This document shows positions 51,781 to 60,656 of a stretch of DNA of 64,000 bases, piece by piece; position 1 is the stretch's first letter, and every line of letters starts with the position of its first letter. Under the pieces are notes generated by a model. It did no database searches. It was not told the DNA's origin and saw only the letters and a program-made list of their open reading frames with translations. The stretch is taken from assembly GCF_000308595.1 (NCBI RefSeq), contig NZ_BAGA01000109.1:62001-126000 (forward strand), read 5' to 3'. The position numbers were made by a program, and so were the translations under genes. The stretch comes from Nocardia higoensis NBRC 100133 (GTDB lineage: Bacteria > Actinomycetota > Actinomycetes > Mycobacteriales > Mycobacteriaceae).

Positions 51781-52656
51781 CTACTTCCCGCGCACCCGCT
51801 TGATGCCCGCGTAGGCGCGCGGGGCGTACTTGAGTCGGTCGGGCAGCAGCGGCCAGGTGTAGCGGACGGCATTGCAGACGACGGTGAAGGCCACCTGGTC
51901 GAACCGGTTCCACGGCCGCATGCCCAGAATCTCGCGGGCCCGCTCCGGCATCAGCCCGTTGGCCAGCCACAGGTTGAACGCCATGAACGGCCGCCAGATC
52001 ACCGACCACACCGGTTCGGGGACGCCGGGGAAGGCGGGGATCTTGTGCCGGTCCAGGCTCAGCGCGAAATCGGTGGTCGCATTGCGCTCGAGGACCTCGT
52101 CGATGGTGCGATCCCAGTACTGCTTGAACTCCGCGTAGTTGGAGACCAGCACCCGATCCGAGAGCCCGTACATCCGCCACCAGGTGATGCCCTCGGCGAT
52201 CAGCTGCTCTTTCTCGGCGTCGGTGAGCGGGGTGCCGAAGTGCTCGTTGATCGCGATATTGAGTTCGACGAAGGTGGCGTGGGTCCACCAGTACACCTCG
52301 GGGTTGAGCGCGTGGTAGCGCTCGCCGCGCGAATCGGTGCCCTTGAGCGGCTTGTGGTAATCGCGGACCCGCGCGGCCTGCTCCTCGTTGTCGGCGTCGT
52401 AGATCATGCCCTGGATCTGCGGCAACGAGCGGACCAGGCGGTCCCACGGGTCGGCGAAGAAGTTGGAGTGGTCCTGCAGCGCCGCCCCGACCGCCGGGTG
52501 CATGTTCTGCATGATGCCGGTCCGGCCGAGGAACAGCATGTTCCGCCAGTCGCCCGCGTACTTCCAGACCAGCGAACCGGGGCCGATCGGAGCGCCGATC
52601 AGCGCCGACTCCGCCACGGCGGCAGTCGCGACGGCCGAGCCGTTCGTAGCACCCAC
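51781..52656 (-). CDS. MpaB-type oxygenase (DUF2236)
   Basis: A 291-residue member of the oxygenase-MpaB/latex clearing protein-like family. Conserved heme-pocket features include WTHATFVELNIAINEHFG near residue 115 and WWRMYGLSDRV near residue 154. Family proteins are b-type heme oxygenases of lipophilic substrates. It has no signal peptide. It is divergent from a TetR gene with a 27-base dyad between them and is the probable regulatory target. Confidence 0.85.
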   Translation of the reverse strand: MGATNGSAVATAAVAESALIGAPIGPGSLVWKYAGDWRNMLFLGRTGIMQNMHPAVGAALQDHSNFFADPWDRLVRSLPQIQGMIYDADNEEQAARVRDYHKPLKGTDSRGERYHALNPEVYWWTHATFVELNIAINEHFGTPLTDAEKEQLIAEGITWWRMYGLSDRVLVSNYAEFKQYWDRTIDEVLERNATTDFALSLDRHKIPAFPGVPEPVWSVIWRPFMAFNLWLANGLMPERAREILGMRPWNRFDQVAFTVVCNAVRYTWPLLPDRLKYAPRAYAGIKRVRGK

Positions 52657-52688
52657 GATGGGACCTCCTCGTCACACGGGTGAATCGA

Positions 52689-52715
52689 TGCGACAAAATA
52701 TAGCGGATTGTTGCA
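52689..52715. promoter_or_regulatory. Candidate TetR operator between mpaB-type gene and tetR
   Basis: TGCGACAA (52689-52696) and TTGTTGCA (52708-52715) form an inverted repeat with one mismatch and an 11-base AT-rich centre that includes TATATT on the minus strand, a good -10 element for the MpaB-type gene. Binding there would block that promoter. Confidence 0.5.
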
Positions 52716-52793
52716 TTCTCTCGCCAGGCGAGCACGCACCCGTCTCACCGGACCGGCCCGCAGACCACCGCCGCCCCGGTAAGGTTCAGCCGC

Positions 52794-53462
52794 GTGGCGT
52801 CACCGAACTCCCCGGACGAGAACTCTCCGGATTCCAGCGACTTCGCACTGCTGCTCGGCGCCGAGATCGACCGCGACGCCACCACCGCCCGCATCCTCGA
52901 CGCCGCCCTGGCCCTGTTCGCCGATATCGGCATCAGCCGCGTCAGCGCCGACGACATCGCCCGCCAGGCCGGCGTCAACCGCGCGACCCTCTACCGCCGC
53001 GTGGGCGCCAAGGACGTGATCGTGCGCGCCGCCCTGCTGCGCGAGACCGCCCGCGTTCTCGAACAGATCTCCACCCGCCTTCGCCACCTCGACCCGGCCG
53101 ACCCCGAGGCCGCCGCCGAGCGCGTCACCCTCGGCTTCGCCACCACGGTCACCCTGCTGCGCACCAACCCGATCCTGATGAAGCTGCTCGCCGTGGATCG
53201 CGACCAGACATTGGCCGCGATCACCGTCGGTGCAGGCGATATCCTCGCCCTGGCCACCGCCTTCGTCGCCGAGGAACTCTTCGCCACGACGGGCGCGGTC
53301 CGCGACCCACGGACCGTCGCCGGCATGATCGTGCGGCTCGTGCACTCCTTGATCCTCACCCCGGACGCGCCGCCACGACTGCGCGACGAGCCGGAACTGC
53401 GCGCCTTCGCCGCGGGATATCTGGTGCCGGTGCTGCTACCGCGTCACCCGGACACGAAGTGA
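52794..53462 (+). CDS. TetR/AcrR family transcriptional regulator
   Basis: A 222-residue regulator with a Ser/Asp-rich N-terminal lead and the HTH at residues 35-80 (RILDAALALFADIGISRVSA; IARQAGVNRATLYRRVGAKD). The ligand domain is about 140 residues. The GTG at 52794 is the best start in view. It is divergent from the MpaB-type oxygenase gene and likely controls it and itself. Confidence 0.9.
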   Translation: MASPNSPDENSPDSSDFALLLGAEIDRDATTARILDAALALFADIGISRVSADDIARQAGVNRATLYRRVGAKDVIVRAALLRETARVLEQISTRLRHLDPADPEAAAERVTLGFATTVTLLRTNPILMKLLAVDRDQTLAAITVGAGDILALATAFVAEELFATTGAVRDPRTVAGMIVRLVHSLILTPDAPPRLRDEPELRAFAAGYLVPVLLPRHPDTK

Positions 53463-53630
53463 CCGGCGCATCCATGGCCCACAGTCTGAAACGTGCACAC
53501 TTCGGATTGTGGGCATGCGGATGCGCCGGTTTTTCGCCGCTCAGGGCTTCGACCCTGATGAATCAGCTGTTCGACCCGACGAATCGGCCCGTAATGGAGA
53601 GCCGGGACGGCAGATCGCGGAGCGCGATGG

Positions 53631-54023
53631 TCAGCTCGCGGATCCGCTGCTCGGCAACGGCACGCCGGCGGACAACGATTGCGGCCGCTGATAGTCGTAG
53701 GGCAGCGTGATCGTCATCGATCGCTTCGAAGCATTCTGGGTGGCGACGATCGTGTAGGTGCGGTCTTCGGTCGGATGCCAGTCGAAGCCGCCGGTGGTGC
53801 TGACCACCTCGCCGTCGATCGTGATGGTCACCGGGTCGAGGGCGTCCACCCCACTCGTGACCGCGCGGATATGGCATCCCCATTCGGTCGAACAGGGAAT
53901 CCCGTAGTCGGGGCCCATCACGATCAGCTTGTCGATCTCGGCGGCCGCGTTCGGCGCCGCGATCACCGGTAGCGCACACGCTGCCACCGTCGCCGCCGCC
54001 AGTCCGGTCATCGTGGTTCTCAT
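53631..54023 (-). CDS. Small secreted protein
   Basis: 130 residues with a signal peptide (residues 1-27, AAATVAACALPVIAAPNAAA) and a mature strand-rich domain. The two cysteines (IPCSTEWGCHI) are spaced for a disulfide, and DPVTITIDGEVVST...FDWHPTEDRTYTIVAT resembles a small Ig-like beta sandwich. The C-terminus is Ser/Pro-rich. Function unknown. Confidence 0.75.
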   Translation of the reverse strand: MRTTMTGLAAATVAACALPVIAAPNAAAEIDKLIVMGPDYGIPCSTEWGCHIRAVTSGVDALDPVTITIDGEVVSTTGGFDWHPTEDRTYTIVATQNASKRSMTITLPYDYQRPQSLSAGVPLPSSGSAS

Positions 54024-54434
54024 GGTCGTGCCTCATCTCTCCGGCCGCCTCGTCGCGGCCGGGCGAATCACCGGGAACTTCCGGTCGTCCGTTTGCGGCG
54101 GACTGCCGTAAACAGCCGGAGCGTATTCAATCCCCAACCGGGACGATGGTTTTCGAGAGAAATCACCCACGTTCGAGTGTCGAGGATTTTGGGGGCTTTC
54201 GCCGCGCTTCCGCCCCTCGGGCATGCCCGTTCCGACCGGGCAACCCGGCACTGGACGGCGATCCCGGTGTCCGCGACCATCCGGGGAAATCCCGGCTCGC
54301 CGCCGACCCGACGCGAGTACGGTGGGAGCCGAGGACACAGCGAGCACTACGCGTATCGACACCGCCAGGCCGTGCGGTCCGCGCTCACGGATCGCGCGCC
54401 GCCCCTTGTAGTTCCGAGCCTTCCTGGAGGACGG
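54024..54434. other. Divergent intergenic region, no gene seen
   Basis: 411 bases between a leftward secreted-protein gene and a rightward hypothetical gene. An AT-richer patch at 54120-54200 probably holds promoters for one or both. I see no RNA gene, strong hairpin or conserved repeat. Confidence 0.5.
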
Positions 54435-55007
54435 ATGTCCGATCCCGCCCCTGTACCACTGCCCACCTACGGGCCGGTTCCCGGACCCACCGGATTACCG
54501 CCGAACACCAAGGTCTGCGTGACCGAGGGTCGGCGACCGTCGATGTCGTTGTTCCTCGTTCCCGAACCACTGATGCCCGGCGGGCTCATCCTGCACGTGC
54601 TCGAACAGGACGACGTGCGCGCCACCGGCGAAGCCCGGCCCGATCGCGAACTGATCGACGCCGCCCAGGAAACCGTCACCCCGCCCTATCGGGCGATCTT
54701 CAGCACCTACGATCCGCGCCCCTGCGACCCCGATCTGATCCGCACCGTCCTGCGCGACCACCTCATCACCGATCCCGCTCCCGCCGGCCTCGATCTCGGC
54801 GACCGCGCCGAGGTGCAGCGCCTGGCGACGCTGCCCGAGCACCGGATCGGCATGCGGCGCATCGAGGATTTCCAGGCGTGGTCGGTCCGCCAGGCGATGC
54901 TCGCGGTCTACCGGCACTTCGACATCGACCAGCGCACGCCGCTCGTGTACCACGGTTTCGCCGATCCCGGCGAGGGGTGGTTCGCGTTGCGTGCCGCCGA
55001 CGCCTGA
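54435..55007 (+). CDS. Hypothetical protein
   Basis: A 190-residue soluble protein I do not recognise. It has a Pro-rich start (VPLPTYGPVPGPTGLPPNTK), then strand-helix content (SMSLFLVPEPLMPGGLILHV; VTPPYRAIFSTYDPRPCDPD; FQAWSVRQAMLAVYRHFDID). The ATG at 54435 follows TGGAGG. No signal peptide or membrane segment. Confidence 0.75.
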   Translation: MSDPAPVPLPTYGPVPGPTGLPPNTKVCVTEGRRPSMSLFLVPEPLMPGGLILHVLEQDDVRATGEARPDRELIDAAQETVTPPYRAIFSTYDPRPCDPDLIRTVLRDHLITDPAPAGLDLGDRAEVQRLATLPEHRIGMRRIEDFQAWSVRQAMLAVYRHFDIDQRTPLVYHGFADPGEGWFALRAADA

Positions 55008-55038
55008 CCAGGCAGGCAACCGGCTCGGACATCGAGAA

Positions 55039-55764
55039 CTAGTCCGTGCGGATGGCCTTCTCGATGTCCTCCTCGCTGATCTGCTTGGTGCAGAAGAACC
55101 AGTCCTCGCACTCGACGCCTTCCTCGGTCCCGGCCATCCGGTCCGCCGCGACGCCACAGGACCCGGCGGTCGGCACGATCACCCGGTCGCCGGGACGCCA
55201 GTCGGCGGGCGTGGCCACCTCGAAGGCATCCGTGGTCTGCAGGGCCTTGAGCACGCGGAGCAACTCGTCGAAGTTGCGGCCCACGCTCTGCGGGTAGTAG
55301 ATGATCGTGCGAATGATCCCGTGCGGGTTGACGAAGAAGACCGCCCGTACAGCCTTGGTGCTGTCTTCGCCCGGCATGATCATGCCGTACTTGCGGGCCA
55401 CCTCCATGGTGATGTCGTCGATGAGCGGGAAGGTCACCTCGACGTTGCTCATGCCGTTGAAGGTGATCTTGTCCTTGATGGTGCGCAGCCAGGCGATGTG
55501 ACTGTAGAGACCGTCGACGGACAGTCCGACGAGCTCGGTGTTGTACTTGCCGAACTCCTCCTGCATCGAGGCGAAGGTGATGAATTCGCTGGTACACACC
55601 GGGGTGAAGTCGGCCGGGTGGGAGAACAGAATCACCCACTTGCCTTGGTAGTCGGCGGGAAAGTTGATCCTTCCCTGCGTGGTCTGCGCAGTGAACGCGG
55701 GCGCGGGGTCGCCGATCCGGGGCATCGAGGGTGCGCTCTGAGCTGTGATTTCTGGAGTGGTCAT
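55039..55764 (-). CDS. Peroxiredoxin, Prx6/1-Cys-type long form
   Basis: A 241-residue peroxidase. The peroxidatic C57 lies in PADFTPVCTSEF, and the C-terminal extension (PADWRPGDRVIVP, AGSCGVAADR, GVECEDWFFC) is typical of the Prx6-like archaeal/bacterial group and contains three more cysteines, one of which may act in resolving. It reduces peroxides using a cellular thiol donor. It is convergent with the hypothetical gene upstream and lies beside a DJ-1/PfpI gene, suggesting a small stress-protection group. Confidence 0.92.
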   Translation of the reverse strand: MTTPEITAQSAPSMPRIGDPAPAFTAQTTQGRINFPADYQGKWVILFSHPADFTPVCTSEFITFASMQEEFGKYNTELVGLSVDGLYSHIAWLRTIKDKITFNGMSNVEVTFPLIDDITMEVARKYGMIMPGEDSTKAVRAVFFVNPHGIIRTIIYYPQSVGRNFDELLRVLKALQTTDAFEVATPADWRPGDRVIVPTAGSCGVAADRMAGTEEGVECEDWFFCTKQISEEDIEKAIRTD

Positions 55765-55866
55765 CGTTCACCTCTTCGATCGAAGGTTGTGGTGGAACAA
55801 CACTGAATTCACCCCCGGGGGTATGCGGTCGCCGCCCTCCGAACGACCTGGCCGCGCGGCGGCCGG

Positions 55867-56424
55867 TCAGGCCGCCCGCACCTCCCGAGTGATCGCATAC
55901 ACGAAATCGTCGAGATCACCGGGGTTGCGGGAGGTGATCAGCGTCCAGTCGCCCTCACCGGAACGGACAGCGGGCTCGTCCACCCAACTGCCGCCGGCAT
56001 TGCCGAGATCGGTCCGCAGCGACGGGTACGAGGTCAGTGTCTTTCCCGCCACGAGATCGGCTTCGGCGAGCAACCACGGTCCGTGGCAGATCGCGGCGAT
56101 CGGCTTGCCCGCGCCGGCGAAACTTTTGGCCAGCGTCACCGCGCGCCCGTCCAGACGAAGCTTGTCGGCGTTGACGGTGCCGCCCGGCAGCACCAGCACG
56201 TCGAAATCGTCGGCCCGCACCTCGTCGAGCCCGAGGTCCGGGTCGACAACCTCGGCGGGCTCGAGGTCGTGACGGAACGTGCTCACCTGTTCCGCCTTCG
56301 GCGCGGCATGCGTGACCGCGGCCCCGCGTTCGCGCAGTCGGTCGCGTGGCACGACCAATTCGTCGTGCTCCACTCCGGTGTTCGCGGTGACCACCAGCAC
56401 CCGCACACCATCCAATTCGGCCAT
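55867..56424 (-). CDS. DJ-1/PfpI family protein (protease/deglycase-like)
   Basis: A 185-residue PfpI-type protein. The nucleophile elbow AAICHGPWLLAEA near residue 96 supplies the Cys-His pair, and VLVLPGGTVNADKLR holds the conserved loop. The family includes proteins described as protease, chaperone or glyoxalase/deglycase. The ATG at 56424 follows GGAGAGGAG. It precedes the peroxiredoxin on the same strand by about 100 bases, consistent with a stress role. Confidence 0.88.
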   Translation of the reverse strand: MAELDGVRVLVVTANTGVEHDELVVPRDRLRERGAAVTHAAPKAEQVSTFRHDLEPAEVVDPDLGLDEVRADDFDVLVLPGGTVNADKLRLDGRAVTLAKSFAGAGKPIAAICHGPWLLAEADLVAGKTLTSYPSLRTDLGNAGGSWVDEPAVRSGEGDWTLITSRNPGDLDDFVYAITREVRAA

Positions 56425-56615
56425 CGGCCCGCTCCTCTCCTTCGGCGCACGACCGGTCCTGCGCACGCGACCGGTCCTTGCCGGAGGCATGCCGCCCTAT
56501 CCCGCGGCTAAACATGGCGCGGCGGGTGCGGCGGGTTCAGCGCGCACAGTGATGCGATAGCAGATGGGTATCGGCGGTAGTAGCATCCAACTATCCCTCG
56601 AAGAGTCGGATCAGG

Positions 56616-57002
56616 ATGCACGAACTCGCCATTACGCAGAGTGTCATCGCCGCCGTATGCGAGCACGCGGCGGGCCGACGGGTGTACAGCGTGACCGTCG
56701 ATGTGGGCGTTCTGACCGCGGTGGTCCCGGACGCGATGCGGTTCTGTTTCGACCTCGCCGCCGAGGGCACCGTCGCGGAGGGAGCGAGCCTGGATATCCG
56801 GTGCGTACCGGGCGCGGCACATTGCCGCGACTGCGGTGCGGACTTCACCGTCACCGATCTGCTCCTGCTCTGCCGGTGCGGAAGCGCCGATGTGGAGATC
56901 AGGGCGGGCCGGGAATTGCGAATCCGGTCGATGGAAGTGAGCCGAGAATGTGCGCAACCTGCGGATGCGGGAACGTCGCCGAGCACGAGCATGCACCCCT
57001 GA
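56616..57002 (+). CDS. hypA: Hydrogenase nickel-incorporation protein HypA
   Basis: A 128-residue HypA that binds nickel through the N-terminal MHE and delivers it with HypB to the hydrogenase large subunit. The zinc site shows CRDC near residue 70, but the second half reads LLCRCGS instead of the usual CPxCGS, one residue shorter between the cysteines. It overlaps hypB by 55 bases, so its last ~18 residues are an extension compared with typical 113-residue HypA. Confidence 0.88.
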   Translation: MHELAITQSVIAAVCEHAAGRRVYSVTVDVGVLTAVVPDAMRFCFDLAAEGTVAEGASLDIRCVPGAAHCRDCGADFTVTDLLLLCRCGSADVEIRAGRELRIRSMEVSRECAQPADAGTSPSTSMHP

Positions 57003-57685
57003 CCGAGACGGTCTCGCTGGAGCAGAAGGTGCTGGCGAAGAACGACCATCTCGCCCAGCACAATCGCGACTGGCTGCGGGATCGCGGCATCCTGGCGCTG
57101 AATATGACCAGTTCCCCGGGCGCCGGGAAGACCACACTGCTCGAGCGGACGATCCGCGCGCTGCCCGACACCCCGATCGCGGTGATCGAAGGTGACCAGG
57201 AGACGGAACTCGACGCCGAGCGAATCGCCGCGACCGGGGCGCGGGTCGTGCAGGTGAACACCGGGTCCGGCTGTCATCTGGATGCCGAGATGACGCATCG
57301 GGCACTGAACGCGCTGAACCCCGCGCCCGGCACCGTGCTGTTCGTCGAGAATGTCGGCAATCTGGTCTGTCCGGCACTGTTCGACCTCGGGGAACACCGC
57401 AAGGTCGTGATGATCTCGGTGTGCGAGGGCACGGACAAACCGCTGAAGTATCCGCACATGTTCGCCGCGGCGGGTCTGGTGCTCGTGAACAAGATCGATC
57501 TGCTGCCGTATGTCGATTTCGATCTCGGCGCGTGCACCGAGTACGCGCGCGCGGTGAATCCGGGCGTGGAGATCCTGCCGATGTCGGTGACCACGGGCGA
57601 GGGCCTCGATCACTGGTACGGGTGGCTGGGTGAACAGCGCCGGACGGTCTCGGCGAGCCTTGAGGGTGTGATCGACCCCGCCTAG
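56948..57685 (+). CDS. hypB: Hydrogenase maturation GTPase HypB
   Basis: A 245-residue GTPase for nickel insertion. It has the N-terminal high-affinity metal motif CxxCGC (MCATCGCGN), only a short His patch (HEH), the P-loop SSPGAGKT near residue 56, the metal-site segment NTGSGCHLDAEM and NKIDLLPY. The ATG at 56948 is chosen because it begins the CxxCGC motif; it overlaps hypA. It precedes the hydrogenase structural genes by 80 bases. Confidence 0.94.
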   Translation: MCATCGCGNVAEHEHAPLTETVSLEQKVLAKNDHLAQHNRDWLRDRGILALNMTSSPGAGKTTLLERTIRALPDTPIAVIEGDQETELDAERIAATGARVVQVNTGSGCHLDAEMTHRALNALNPAPGTVLFVENVGNLVCPALFDLGEHRKVVMISVCEGTDKPLKYPHMFAAAGLVLVNKIDLLPYVDFDLGACTEYARAVNPGVEILPMSVTTGEGLDHWYGWLGEQRRTVSASLEGVIDPA

Positions 57686-57691
57686 ACTGAC

Positions 57692-57705
57692 GTGATCGGC
57701 GTCAC
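57692..57705. promoter_or_regulatory. CRP/GlxR-like palindrome before hydrogenase structural genes
   Basis: GTGA-N6-TCAC (GTGATCGGCGTCAC), a perfect half-site pair matching the core of the CRP/FNR superfamily consensus, 60-74 bases upstream of the small-subunit start. A cAMP- or redox-type regulator binding here would give the hydrogenase genes a second, internal promoter. Confidence 0.5.
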
Positions 57706-57765
57706 AAACCCGCGAAGCGGGCCGGAGCGACGAGTCGCCGCTCCGACTCCGGAAGGTGGCAGCAT

Positions 57766-58821
57766 ATGCCCACTCAGGAAGCGGTCCGAGCTGAGGAGAC
57801 GCTGATCCACGTGCTCTGGATCAATGCCGGTCTCAGTTGCGATGGCGATTCGGTGGCGTTGACCGCCGCCACCCAGCCCAGTGTCGAAGAAATCGCCCTC
57901 GGCGCATTACCCGGTCTACCGAAAGTGGCCGTGCACTGGCCGCTCATCGATTTCGAGTGCGGCCCCAACGGCGGAGCCGACGATTTCCTCGAATGGTTCT
58001 TCCGCGCGGACCGGGGTGAACTCGAACCCTTCGTCCTGGTGGTGGAGGGATCGATACCGAACGAGCAATTGCACGACGAAGGTTACTGGTGCGGTTTCGG
58101 CAACGATCCTGCCACCGGCCAGCCGATGACGACCAGCGCATGGCTGGACCGTCTCGCCCCGAAGGCCACCGCGGTGGTCGCGGCAGGCACCTGCGCGACC
58201 TACGGCGGCATCCACGCGATGGCGGGCAACCCGACCGGCGCGATGGGCGTGCCCGACTACCTCGGCTGGGATTGGAAGAGCAAGGCCGGCATCCCGATCG
58301 TCTGTGTGCCCGGCTGCCCCATCCACCCGGACAACATGTCGGAGACGCTCACCTACCTGCTCTACCTGGCCACCGGCCAGGCGCCGATGATTCCGCTCGA
58401 CGAGGCGCTACGGCCGAAATGGCTGTTCGGCGCGACCGTGCACGAGGGCTGCGACCGTGCGGGCTATTACGAGGAGGGCGATTTCGCCACCGAGTACGGC
58501 TCACCGAAATGCATCGTGAAGCTCGGCTGCTGGGGCCCGGTGGTCAAGTGCAACGTGCCCAAGCGCGGGTGGATCAACGGGGTGGGCGGCTGCCCGAACG
58601 TGGGCGGCATCTGCATCGGCTGCACCATGCCCGGATTCCCCGACAAGTTCATGCCGTTCATGGACGAGCCGCCCGGCGGGAAGCTCTCGTCCAGCGCCTC
58701 CGGCGTCTACGGAACGGTGATCCGCAGCCTCCGGAACATCACCGGCCGCACCGTCGACAAGGAACCGCGCTGGCGGCATCGCGGCGAAAAGCTCGAGACC
58801 GGCGCCACCCGCACCTGGTAG
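57766..58821 (+). CDS. hhyS: [NiFe]-hydrogenase small subunit, group 1h (actinobacterial high-affinity)
   Basis: A 351-residue iron-sulfur subunit with no Tat signal, unlike respiratory group 1 enzymes but like HhyS/Hyd2. The first proximal-cluster segment reads LSCDGDSVALT, with an aspartate next to where a fourth cysteine would sit, consistent with the 3Cys/1Asp proximal cluster of actinobacterial hydrogenases. Later ligand segments are GTCATYGG, VPGCPIHP, HEGCDRAGYY, LGCWGPVVKCN and CPNVGGICIGCTMPGFPD. It acts with HhyL to oxidise H2, including at atmospheric levels in known relatives. Confidence 0.93.
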   Translation: MPTQEAVRAEETLIHVLWINAGLSCDGDSVALTAATQPSVEEIALGALPGLPKVAVHWPLIDFECGPNGGADDFLEWFFRADRGELEPFVLVVEGSIPNEQLHDEGYWCGFGNDPATGQPMTTSAWLDRLAPKATAVVAAGTCATYGGIHAMAGNPTGAMGVPDYLGWDWKSKAGIPIVCVPGCPIHPDNMSETLTYLLYLATGQAPMIPLDEALRPKWLFGATVHEGCDRAGYYEEGDFATEYGSPKCIVKLGCWGPVVKCNVPKRGWINGVGGCPNVGGICIGCTMPGFPDKFMPFMDEPPGGKLSSSASGVYGTVIRSLRNITGRTVDKEPRWRHRGEKLETGATRTW

Positions 58822-58832
58822 GAGAAGCTCCG

Positions 58833-60629
58833 ATGACTCAGATCATCCCCGAGCCGTCACACCGGACGATCGAACCGGACAGCCTCGTCGAGATGGCGTG
58901 GGATCCGATCACTCGTATCGTGGGCAGCCTCGGCATCTACACCAAGATCGACTTCGCGAATCAGGAAGTGGTCGAGTGCCACAGCACCTCGTCCATCTTC
59001 CGCGGTTATTCGATCTTCATGCGCGGCAAGGACCCGCGCGACGCCCATTTCATCACCAGCCGGATATGCGGTATCTGCGGTGACAACCACGCGACGTGCT
59101 CCTGCTACGCCCAGAACATGGCCTATGGAGTCCGGCCGCCGCACCTGGGCGAGTGGATCGTCAACCTCGGCGAGGCCGCCGAGTACATGTTCGACCACAA
59201 CATCTTCCAGGAGAACCTGGTCGGGGTGGATTTCTGCGAGAAGATGGTCGCCGAGACCAATCCCGGGGTGCTCGCCCGGGCCGAGCGGACCGAGGCGCCG
59301 CACGCCGAAGCCCACGGCTACCGCACCATCGCCGACATCATGCGCGCCCTCAACCCGTTCACCGGGGAGTTCTACCGGGAGGCCCTGCAGGTCAGCCGGT
59401 ACACCCGCGAGATGTTCTGCCTGATGGAGGGTCGGCATGTGCATCCGTCGACGCTGTATCCCGGCGGCCCGGGCACGGTGGCGACGGTGCAGCTGATGAC
59501 CGACTACATGACCAGATTGATGCGCTACGTCGAGTTCATGAAGCGGGTCGTCCCGATGCACGACGACCTGTTCGACTTCTTCTACGAGGCGTTGCCCGGC
59601 TACGAGAAGGTCGGCCTGCGGCGGACCCTGCTCGGCTGCTGGGGGTCGTTCCAGGACCCCGAGGTCTGCAATTTCGAGTACAAGGACATGGAGGACTGGG
59701 GTCGCAAGATGTTCGTCACCCCGGGTGTGGTGGTGGACGGCGAACTGGTCACCACCTCCCTGGTCGACATCAACCTCGGCCTGCGGATCCTGCTCGGCAG
59801 TTCCTATTACGAGGACTGGACCGACCAGGAGATGTTCGTGAAGACCGACCCGCTGGGCAATCCGGTGGACCGGCGCCACCCCTGGAACCAGCACACCAAT
59901 CCCAAGCCGCAGAAACGCGACCTGGACGACAAGTACAGCTGGGTCATGTCGCCGCGCTGGTTCGACGGCACCGATCACCTCGCGCTGGACACCGGCGGTG
60001 GACCGCTGGCACGGCTGTGGTCGACCGCGCTGGCGAACCTGGTCGATATCGGATACGTGAAGGCCACCGGTCACAGTGTCCAGATCAATCTGCCGAAGAC
60101 CGCATTGAAGGGTCCGGTCACGCTGGAGTGGAAGATCCCCGTCCACGGCAGCAACACCATCGAACGCGACCGGGCTCGCACCTACTTCCAGGCCTACTCG
60201 GCGGCCTGCGCCCTGCATTTCGCGGAGAAGGCGCTCGCGGAGATACGGGCCGGCCACACCAAGACCTGGGAGCCGTTCGAGGTGCCCGAGGAAGGCATCG
60301 GCTGCGGTTTCACCGAGGCGGTGCGTGGTGTGCTCTCCCACCACATGGTGATCCGGGACGGGAAGATCGCGAACTACCACCCGTATCCGCCGACCCCGTG
60401 GAACGCCAGCCCGCGCGATGCCTACGGCACCCCCGGCCCGTACGAGGACGCGGTGCAGGGGCAGCCCATCTTCGAGGAGAACGACCGCGAGCACTTCAAG
60501 GGCATCGACATCATGCGCACGGTGCGCAGTTTCGACCCGTGCCTGCCGTGCGGTGTGCACATGTATCTCGGCAAGGGGCAGACCTTGCGGAAACTGCACT
60601 CGCCGACGCAGGCGATGACCCCGGAGTGA
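58833..60629 (+). CDS. hhyL: [NiFe]-hydrogenase large subunit, group 1h
   Basis: A 598-residue catalytic subunit. The two NiFe ligand motifs are intact: L1 RICGICGDNH near residue 77 and L2 DPCLPCGVHMYL near residue 569. About 22 residues follow the L2 histidine (GKGQTLRKLHSPTQ...); whether they are proteolytically removed cannot be told from sequence. It starts 11 bases after hhyS with an AGGAGAAG ribosome site. Electrons would go to the respiratory chain through the small subunit. Confidence 0.95.
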   Translation: MTQIIPEPSHRTIEPDSLVEMAWDPITRIVGSLGIYTKIDFANQEVVECHSTSSIFRGYSIFMRGKDPRDAHFITSRICGICGDNHATCSCYAQNMAYGVRPPHLGEWIVNLGEAAEYMFDHNIFQENLVGVDFCEKMVAETNPGVLARAERTEAPHAEAHGYRTIADIMRALNPFTGEFYREALQVSRYTREMFCLMEGRHVHPSTLYPGGPGTVATVQLMTDYMTRLMRYVEFMKRVVPMHDDLFDFFYEALPGYEKVGLRRTLLGCWGSFQDPEVCNFEYKDMEDWGRKMFVTPGVVVDGELVTTSLVDINLGLRILLGSSYYEDWTDQEMFVKTDPLGNPVDRRHPWNQHTNPKPQKRDLDDKYSWVMSPRWFDGTDHLALDTGGGPLARLWSTALANLVDIGYVKATGHSVQINLPKTALKGPVTLEWKIPVHGSNTIERDRARTYFQAYSAACALHFAEKALAEIRAGHTKTWEPFEVPEEGIGCGFTEAVRGVLSHHMVIRDGKIANYHPYPPTPWNASPRDAYGTPGPYEDAVQGQPIFEENDREHFKGIDIMRTVRSFDPCLPCGVHMYLGKGQTLRKLHSPTQAMTPE

Positions 60630-60656
60630 GTCCGTATCGGTACCGGCGACGGGAGG

